In this document: piece after piece, positions 5,445 through 9,418 of the stretch
How the letters are laid out: every line of letters starts with the position of its first letter
How positions within the stretch are numbered: position 1 is the stretch's first letter
DNA from: Actinomycetota bacterium
GTDB lineage: Bacteria; Actinomycetota; Thermoleophilia; Solirubrobacterales; Solirubrobacteraceae
Direction of reading: 5' to 3'
Assembly: GCA_005788585.1 (NCBI GenBank)
Contig: SYBY01000062.1
Coordinates: 1-9,418, forward strand
Length of the DNA: 9,418 bases
Made by a program: the position numbers and the translations under genes
The notes under the pieces: model-generated
What the model was told of the DNA's origin: nothing
The model's input: the letters and a program-made list of their open reading frames with translations, nothing else
Database searches by the model: none

Positions 5445-6045
5445 GCTCGCACTGGTCCTGTACCTCGTCTATCTCGCCCTGGCCTTCGGGCTGCGCTCGC
5501 TCCTGCAGCGGCGGCGGACGGGGTCGGCCGGGTTCCGCGGCACCAGCGGCAGGCCCGGCTCGCCGGAGTGGCTCGGCGGCGTGCTGTTCGCGGTCGCGAC
5601 CCTGACCGGTCTGGCCGCGCCGATCCTGGCGCTCCTCGATGTGGTGTCGCCCCTCGAGCCGCTCGACGCGAGCTGGTCCGGGGCGTTCGGTGCGGCGCTG
5701 GCGGTCGTCGGGATCGCGTGTGCGCTGCTCGCCCAGCACGAGATGGGCGCCTCGTGGCGGATCGGCGTCGACGCCGGAGAGCAGACGCAGCTCGTGACCG
5801 GGGGCATCTTCGGTGTCGTGCGCAACCCGTTCTTCACCGCGTCGCTGACCGTTGCCTGCGGACTCGTGCTCATGGTTCCGAGCGTGGTGGCGATCGGTGC
5901 CCTGATCGCGCTGGTGGTGGCAGTGGAGCTGCAGGTCCGCGTCGTCGAGGAGCCGTACCTCCTGGCCGTGCAGCGGACGACGTACGCGGCGTACGCGCAG
6001 CGCACGGGGCGGTTCCTGCCCGGGGTCGGGCGGCTCACTGTGTGA
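5437..6045 (+). CDS. Isoprenylcysteine carboxyl methyltransferase (ICMT/PEMT)-family membrane protein
   Basis: A 202-residue integral membrane protein with hydrophobic segments near 4-22, 45-68, 84-101 and 135-166. The family signature is clear: GASWRIGVD (104-112), QLVTGGIFGVVRNPFF (118-133) and the C-terminal EEPYLLAV...YAAYAQRTGRFLP (171-195), which bind SAM at the membrane face. Bacterial members methylate unknown substrates; true prenylated-protein work is not implied. Start: GTG at 5437 has GAAGGG 7 nt upstream; the GTG at 5422 has its purine tract too close. The gene overlaps the transporter by 8 bp, so it is third in the ArsR-CDF operon. Its job in metal resistance is unknown. Confidence 0.85.
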   Translation: MPELALVLYLVYLALAFGLRSLLQRRRTGSAGFRGTSGRPGSPEWLGGVLFAVATLTGLAAPILALLDVVSPLEPLDASWSGAFGAALAVVGIACALLAQHEMGASWRIGVDAGEQTQLVTGGIFGVVRNPFFTASLTVACGLVLMVPSVVAIGALIALVVAVELQVRVVEEPYLLAVQRTTYAAYAQRTGRFLPGVGRLTV

Positions 6046-6076
6046 CCAATGACTCGAACTTCGGCATGGCTCTATG

Positions 6077-6082
6077 TACCAT
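6077..6082 (+). promoter_or_regulatory. Leaderless -10 box of the ABC1-kinase gene
   Basis: TACCAT lies 6 nt before the ATG at 6089. It supports that ATG rather than the in-frame ATG at 6074 and suggests a promoter separate from the metal operon 43 bp upstream. Confidence 0.45.
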
Positions 6083-6088
6083 CGATCC

Positions 6089-7552
6089 ATGTCACATACA
6101 GCTGTCGCCTCACCGTGGCTCGACGGGCGCCCCGGACTGGCCGCCCAGGCTGCGGTCTGGCAGACCACGCTCCCCGCCGTGCGGCGCCGGGTCGAGACGG
6201 ACGCAGCCGCCCTTGCCACGCCACGCCTGTGGACCGACACCATCGGCTCCCTGGCCTCGACGAGCTGGCGCATCGCCAGCGCTGCCGCCCCCGACGCGCC
6301 GCTCGTCCTCATCGGCGCCGCCGCGACCGCGGTGGGCCTGCCCGTCGCGCCGCCAGACGCCAGCCGCGGCACCATCGACCGGGCTGAGCGACTCGTCCGC
6401 GCCGGCGGGCCCGCGTACATCAAGCTCGGCCAGTTCATCGCCAGCGGGCGCGGTCTCCTGCCCGACGAATGGGTCGACGCGTTCGCGTGGTGCCGCGACC
6501 AGGCGCCGCCACTGCGCCCCGGCGTCGCCGAGCGCGTGATCGCCTCCGAGCTGGGGCGCGACTGCGAGCTCGCCGAGATCGATCCCGAGCCCATCGCCGC
6601 GGGTTCGATCGGCCAGGCGCACCGCGGCGTGCTGCGCGACGGCACCGAGGTCGTCGTGAAGGTGCGCCGCCCGCGGCTGCGGCGCCGGCTGCGCGCCGAC
6701 ATCGAGACGATGGCCCTGGCGAGCGCGCTCGCCGAGCGGCTGCATCCGGCGGCGCGGTCGGCGAACCTCAGCGGCTTCGTCGAGCTGTTCGCGCACCTGA
6801 CCCTGGAGGAGCTCGACTTCCGCCTGGAGGCGCAGAACCTCGTCGACTGCGCGCTGGCCTTCGAACAGGCCGGCCTGGACTACGTGCGCGTGCCGCGCCC
6901 GATCCCGGGGCTGGTCACCGAACGGGTCCTCGTCATGGAGTACATGGACGGCGTCTCCTACGCGCACGCGCCCGCCGTCTACGGCGCGGAACTCGACGGC
7001 GAGCGGCTCGTCGAGCTGGCGATCCGCGGGGTGCTGGAGAGCACGCTCGTCCACGGGCTGTTCCACGGTGACCTGCACGCGGGCAACGTCCTCGTCGACG
7101 CCGACGCGAACTTCGCGCTCGTCGACTTCGGGATCTGCGGGCGGCTGGACGTCGCGCAGCGCGCCGGGCTCGTCGCGTTCCTCGCGGCGTTCGCGACGGG
7201 CGACGCGGCGGGCCAGATCGCGGCGATGGCCCGCTTCGGCGCGATCCCGCCCGACGCCGACCTGACGTCGCTCACCGAGGCGCTGCAGGCCCAGGCCGAC
7301 CGGCTCGGACAGCGCGTCGACGGACCGGTGACCTTCGACCGTCTCGGCGACACCCTCGGGCGCGTCCTGCGTGTCCTGGCCGACGGCGGGTTCCGGATGC
7401 CCAAGGAACTCGTGCTGTTCTTCAAGAACCTGCTGTACCTCTCGGGCTTCACGGCGGGGATGGCGCCGGACGCCGACATCTTCCGTTACGTCGAGACGAT
7501 CCTCGGCGAGCTCTGGGAGAAACACCCGGAGGTCCTTGCCGCTGCGGCCTGA
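6089..7552 (+). CDS. ABC1/UbiB (AarF/ADCK)-family atypical kinase-like protein
   Basis: A 487-residue protein with the full set of UbiB-family motifs. These are KxGQ (IKLGQF, Lys112-Gln115), the Ala-rich loop as AAGSIGQAH (170-178), Lys191 (VVVKVRRP), the conserved ELDFRLEAQN (241-250), the catalytic loop HGDLHAGN (326-333, Asp328) and DFG (346-348). These proteins bind ATP and support quinone or isoprenoid lipid metabolism in other organisms; the partner pathway is not visible here. The C-terminus shows no clear transmembrane helices, unlike UbiB of E. coli (about 546 residues). One alanine of the nucleotide loop is Gly, as in several bacterial and plant relatives. The gene lies between the metal operon and a CLC gene, but its own TANNNT box suggests separate transcription. 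Confidence 0.92.
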   Translation: MSHTAVASPWLDGRPGLAAQAAVWQTTLPAVRRRVETDAAALATPRLWTDTIGSLASTSWRIASAAAPDAPLVLIGAAATAVGLPVAPPDASRGTIDRAERLVRAGGPAYIKLGQFIASGRGLLPDEWVDAFAWCRDQAPPLRPGVAERVIASELGRDCELAEIDPEPIAAGSIGQAHRGVLRDGTEVVVKVRRPRLRRRLRADIETMALASALAERLHPAARSANLSGFVELFAHLTLEELDFRLEAQNLVDCALAFEQAGLDYVRVPRPIPGLVTERVLVMEYMDGVSYAHAPAVYGAELDGERLVELAIRGVLESTLVHGLFHGDLHAGNVLVDADANFALVDFGICGRLDVAQRAGLVAFLAAFATGDAAGQIAAMARFGAIPPDADLTSLTEALQAQADRLGQRVDGPVTFDRLGDTLGRVLRVLADGGFRMPKELVLFFKNLLYLSGFTAGMAPDADIFRYVETILGELWEKHPEVLAAAA

Positions 7553-7564
7553 GACATGCGCAGG

Positions 7565-7570
7565 TAGGCT
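7565..7570 (+). promoter_or_regulatory. Leaderless -10 box of the CLC gene
   Basis: TAGGCT lies in the 24-bp gap after the kinase stop and 6 nt before the GTG start at 7577; there is no Shine-Dalgarno. It fixes the GTG start. Confidence 0.5.
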
Positions 7571-7576
7571 CGCGCG

Positions 7577-8902
7577 GTGACCGGCGCTCCACCGCCCGAG
7601 CTGAGTTCCGAGCAGGCCGACGAGATGATCGCCAGCCGGCCCTTCGTCGGTCTGCTGGCGCTGGCGGGGGTCGTCGGGTTCGTCGTCTCGTTCGCCGCGT
7701 GGCTGTTCCTCGAAGGCACGTACCAGCTCCAGCAGCTGCTGTTCGACGAGCTGCCGGGCAGCCTGGGCCACGATGGGGATCCGCCGCTCTGGTACTTGGC
7801 GATCGTCCTCGCGATCGCCGGGCTCATCGTGGCCTTCGCGGTCGCGCGGCTGCCCGGCAAAGGCGGCCACGTCCCCGCCCACGGGCTGGCCGGGGGCGAT
7901 CCCACGCAGCCGGTGGACCTCCCCGGCGTCATGCTCGCCGCGGTGGCATCGATCGGGTTCGGCGTCGTCCTGGGGCCGGAGGCGCCGCTCATCGCCCTGG
8001 GCACCGGTCTGGCGATCTACACGGTTCGCCTGACCAAGCGCGAGGTGCCGCCGCAGGCGATGCTCATCATCGCCGCGGGCGGCAGCTTCGCCGCGTTGTC
8101 GTTCATCTTCGAGTCCCCGCTCATCGCCGCGGTGATCCTCATCGAGGCCACCGGCCTGGGCGGCGCGCAGCAGCGTCTCGTCCTGCTGCCGGGGCTCCTC
8201 GCGGCGGGTCTGGGCAGCCTCGTGTCGATCGGGATCGGGTCGGTGACCGGGCTGAACACGAGCGACTACGCCCTCGGCCAGCTGCCTCTGCCGAAGTTCG
8301 CCGAGCCCACGGTCCCGGACTTCCTGTGGGCGGTCGTGCTGGCCGTCGTCGTGGCGCTCGCGGTCCAGCTGCTGCTCCGGCTCGGGCGCGAGACCGAGCG
8401 GCTGGCGACGCCGCGCCCGTTCGTCGTGCTCCCGGCGGTCGGCGTCGTCATCGCGCTCCTCGCCTTCGTGTTCGGCGCCGCCACCGACGAGTCGTCGGTC
8501 ACCGTGCTGCTGTCGGGCCAGGACGCGCTGCCGGGCCTCGTCTCCGGCGCAGGTGACTGGCCGGTGGCGACGCTGCTGCTGCTCATCGCGTGCAAGGGCA
8601 TCGCCTATGCGCTGTCGCTCGGCAGCTTCCGCGGCGGGCCGACGTTCCCCGCGCTCTTCCTCGGGGCGGCCGCCGGGATCCTGGCCGCGGAGCTCCCGGG
8701 GTTCTCCACGACGCCCGCCGTCGCGGTCGGCATGGCCGCCGCGACGGTGGCGGTCCTCCGGCTCCCGCTCTCCGCCGCGGTGCTCGGGATCCTCCTGACG
8801 GCCGAGGCGGGCGCCGGCGTGTCCCCGCTCGTGATCGTCGGCGTGGTGGTCGCGATGGTCGTCACGCTGCGGTTCAGCCGGCGGGTCGAGCCCGCCGCCT
8901 GA
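7577..8902 (+). CDS. CLC-family chloride channel/transporter
   Basis: A 441-residue polytopic membrane protein of the CLC family, which moves Cl- or other anions, in some members in exchange for protons. The gating-glutamate motif appears as GPEAPLIALG with Glu135 (GREGP in E. coli ClcA), and the third anion-site motif as GSFRGGPTFPALFLG (349-363), like GxFxPxL. The first motif, GSGIP in ClcA, is replaced by GKGGHVPAHG, so the selectivity Ser is absent. No CBS domain follows; length is near the usual 400-470 residues. Retention of Glu135 is compatible with gating and with exchange. The start is GTG 7577, preceded by TAGGCT. The gene ends 6 bp before a perfect hairpin. No partner gene indicates its physiological role. 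Confidence 0.92.
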   Translation: MTGAPPPELSSEQADEMIASRPFVGLLALAGVVGFVVSFAAWLFLEGTYQLQQLLFDELPGSLGHDGDPPLWYLAIVLAIAGLIVAFAVARLPGKGGHVPAHGLAGGDPTQPVDLPGVMLAAVASIGFGVVLGPEAPLIALGTGLAIYTVRLTKREVPPQAMLIIAAGGSFAALSFIFESPLIAAVILIEATGLGGAQQRLVLLPGLLAAGLGSLVSIGIGSVTGLNTSDYALGQLPLPKFAEPTVPDFLWAVVLAVVVALAVQLLLRLGRETERLATPRPFVVLPAVGVVIALLAFVFGAATDESSVTVLLSGQDALPGLVSGAGDWPVATLLLLIACKGIAYALSLGSFRGGPTFPALFLGAAAGILAAELPGFSTTPAVAVGMAAATVAVLRLPLSAAVLGILLTAEAGAGVSPLVIVGVVVAMVVTLRFSRRVEPAA

Positions 8903-8907
8903 ATCCA

Positions 8908-8931
8908 GGTCTGTCACCGACGCGACAGACC
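8908..8931 (+). terminator. Hairpin after the CLC gene, probable terminator
   Basis: A perfect 8-bp stem GGTCTGTC/GACAGACC with an 8-nt loop begins 5 nt after the CLC stop. There is no T-run after it, as is common for high-GC actinobacterial terminators. It could instead be an operator for the small downstream gene. Confidence 0.5.
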
Positions 8932-8995
8932 CCATGTCGCGAGGTGTGCGGTCGAGCGGGCGCGGGCGCGAGAGGGTGGAGACACCAACCGACCG

Positions 8996-9001
8996 AAGGA
9001 G
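8996..9001 (+). promoter_or_regulatory. Shine-Dalgarno of the small hypothetical gene
   Basis: AAGGAG ends 6 nt before the ATG at 9008. It shows that this gene is translated from a leadered message. Confidence 0.75.
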
Positions 9002-9007
9002 CCCGTC

Positions 9008-9232
9008 ATGTCCGCCCCCACCAACGCCCCCGCCGCCGCCGCTGAACTGCGCGAGCACCTGGAGGGCCTCGTCGCTGAACGCGCGATCGCCTACCTGGAG
9101 GGCCTGAACGACCCAGGCTACGAAGCGGACCTGGACGACGAGATCATCGCCACCCGCAGCGCCTACGTGGGCGCGGCCGTGACCGAGATCGCGTCGCTGC
9201 GCGCCCAGCTCTCGGGCGCGCTCCAGGGCTGA
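9008..9232 (+). CDS. Small acidic helical protein of unknown function
   Basis: A 74-residue protein that I do not recognise. After an Ala/Pro-rich start (residues 1-12) it appears mostly helical: ELREHLEGLVAERAIAYLEGL (13-33), a DPGYEADLDDEI linker (35-46), and a second helix SAYVGAAVTEIASLRAQLSGAL. It is acidic, has no Cys, no signal peptide and no membrane segment. An excellent Shine-Dalgarno and normal codon use support that it is a real gene. It stands alone between a hairpin and a convergent probable TetR gene (1 bp between the stops). A helical-hairpin or coiled-coil protein is possible; no function is assigned. Confidence 0.75.
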   Translation: MSAPTNAPAAAAELREHLEGLVAERAIAYLEGLNDPGYEADLDDEIIATRSAYVGAAVTEIASLRAQLSGALQG

Positions 9233-9233
9233 G

Positions 9234-9418
9234 CTATGGCACCAGGGCCCCGACGATCCGCGCGATGCCGTCCACGAGGGCGTCGCGCGGAAAGCCCGGG
9301 GCGTCGAGCACGTAGCGCACGGCGAGGTGCCTCGTGCTCTGCACGATCATCCACGTCGCCTGCTCGAGGCGCTGGGGGTCGGTCGCGTCGCCGTGGATCG
9401 CCACCAGCTGGTACGTGA
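9234..9418 (-). CDS. C-terminal end of a probable TetR-family regulator
   Basis: The last 60 residues of a minus-strand gene that enters from the right edge; it ends in TAG at 9234-9236. The sequence is helical, with LEQATWMIVQSTRHLAVRYVLDA followed by PGFPRDALVDGIARIVGALVP at the end. A final helix of the form LVDGIARIVGALV after a short Pro/Asp linker is common in TetR-family ligand-binding domains. The DNA-binding end is outside the window, so the family is inferred. The stop is 1 bp from the stop of the small upstream gene on the other strand. Confidence 0.5.
   Translation of the reverse strand, partial: TYQLVAIHGDATDPQRLEQATWMIVQSTRHLAVRYVLDAPGFPRDALVDGIARIVGALVP

Noticed and set aside
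6073..6098. TATGT and ACATA flanking the kinase start as a possible operator
   Set aside because: The arms are 16 bp apart, are not centred with the inner ATCGAT, and are only 5 bp long; probably chance.
6110..9058. A 982-codon open frame on the minus strand opposite the kinase and CLC genes
   Set aside because: It is an antisense frame kept open by GC-rich third positions. Its product is an Arg/Asp/Glu/Gly-rich mix without domain motifs, while the plus-strand frames have clear family signatures and promoters.
1..9418. CRISPR arrays, insertion sequences, tRNA or rRNA genes, toxin-antitoxin or defence genes
   Set aside because: No repeat array, transposase, terminal repeats or structured RNA was seen; coding is continuous with ordinary metabolic, transport and metal-resistance genes.

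Overview
The window is about 70% GC by eye and dense with genes. The codon use, the crotonase, thiolase, CLC, ABC1-kinase and ArsR families, and the leaderless promoters all suggest a high-GC Actinomycetota. A deep-branching group such as Thermoleophilia (Solirubrobacterales) is possible, but this placement is an impression, not a computed result. No RNA genes, mobile elements or CRISPR arrays are visible, and no gene-free stretch exceeds about 110 bp.

Left part (1-1300, minus strand): a copper-handling operon. It reads copZ-like chaperone, then a membrane-anchored protein with two copies of a His-rich copper-type domain, then the N-terminus of a CopA-like P-type ATPase that runs off the left edge. 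Its promoter contains a perfect GATACCCC-N3-GGGGTATC palindrome, and a second nearly identical palindrome lies in the leader 41 bp away. These look like operators of a CsoR-type copper repressor that is not encoded in the window. The likely logic is derepression by Cu(I), then chaperone delivery to the export ATPase.

Middle-left (1318-3813): acyl-CoA metabolism. A crotonase-fold protein, probably an enoyl-CoA isomerase type rather than a classical hydratase, converges on a thiolase. The thiolase is divergent from a small ABM-domain (antibiotic biosynthesis monooxygenase-like) protein.

Middle (3810-6045): a class I SAM methyltransferase is divergent from a three-gene metal-efflux operon. That operon holds a CadC/CmtR-like ArsR repressor with four Cys in the expected metal-site positions, a CDF-like transporter with a Cys in its predicted metal site and a CxC tail, and an ICMT-family membrane methyltransferase. 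The three genes overlap by 4 and 8 bp.

Right part (6089-9418): an ABC1/UbiB-family kinase-like protein, a CLC chloride channel or transporter, a small hypothetical protein with a strong Shine-Dalgarno, and the C-terminal end of a probable TetR-family regulator on the minus strand.

Two patterns cut across the annotation. Six genes begin 6-8 nt after a TANNNT box and lack a convincing Shine-Dalgarno, which indicates leaderless transcripts. Both complete convergent pairs end in a shared CTAG in which each gene's TAG stop overlaps the other. I found no clearly undescribed system. The best leads are the duplicated copper-binding protein, the thiolate-based metal-efflux operon with its ICMT partner, and the atypical crotonase.
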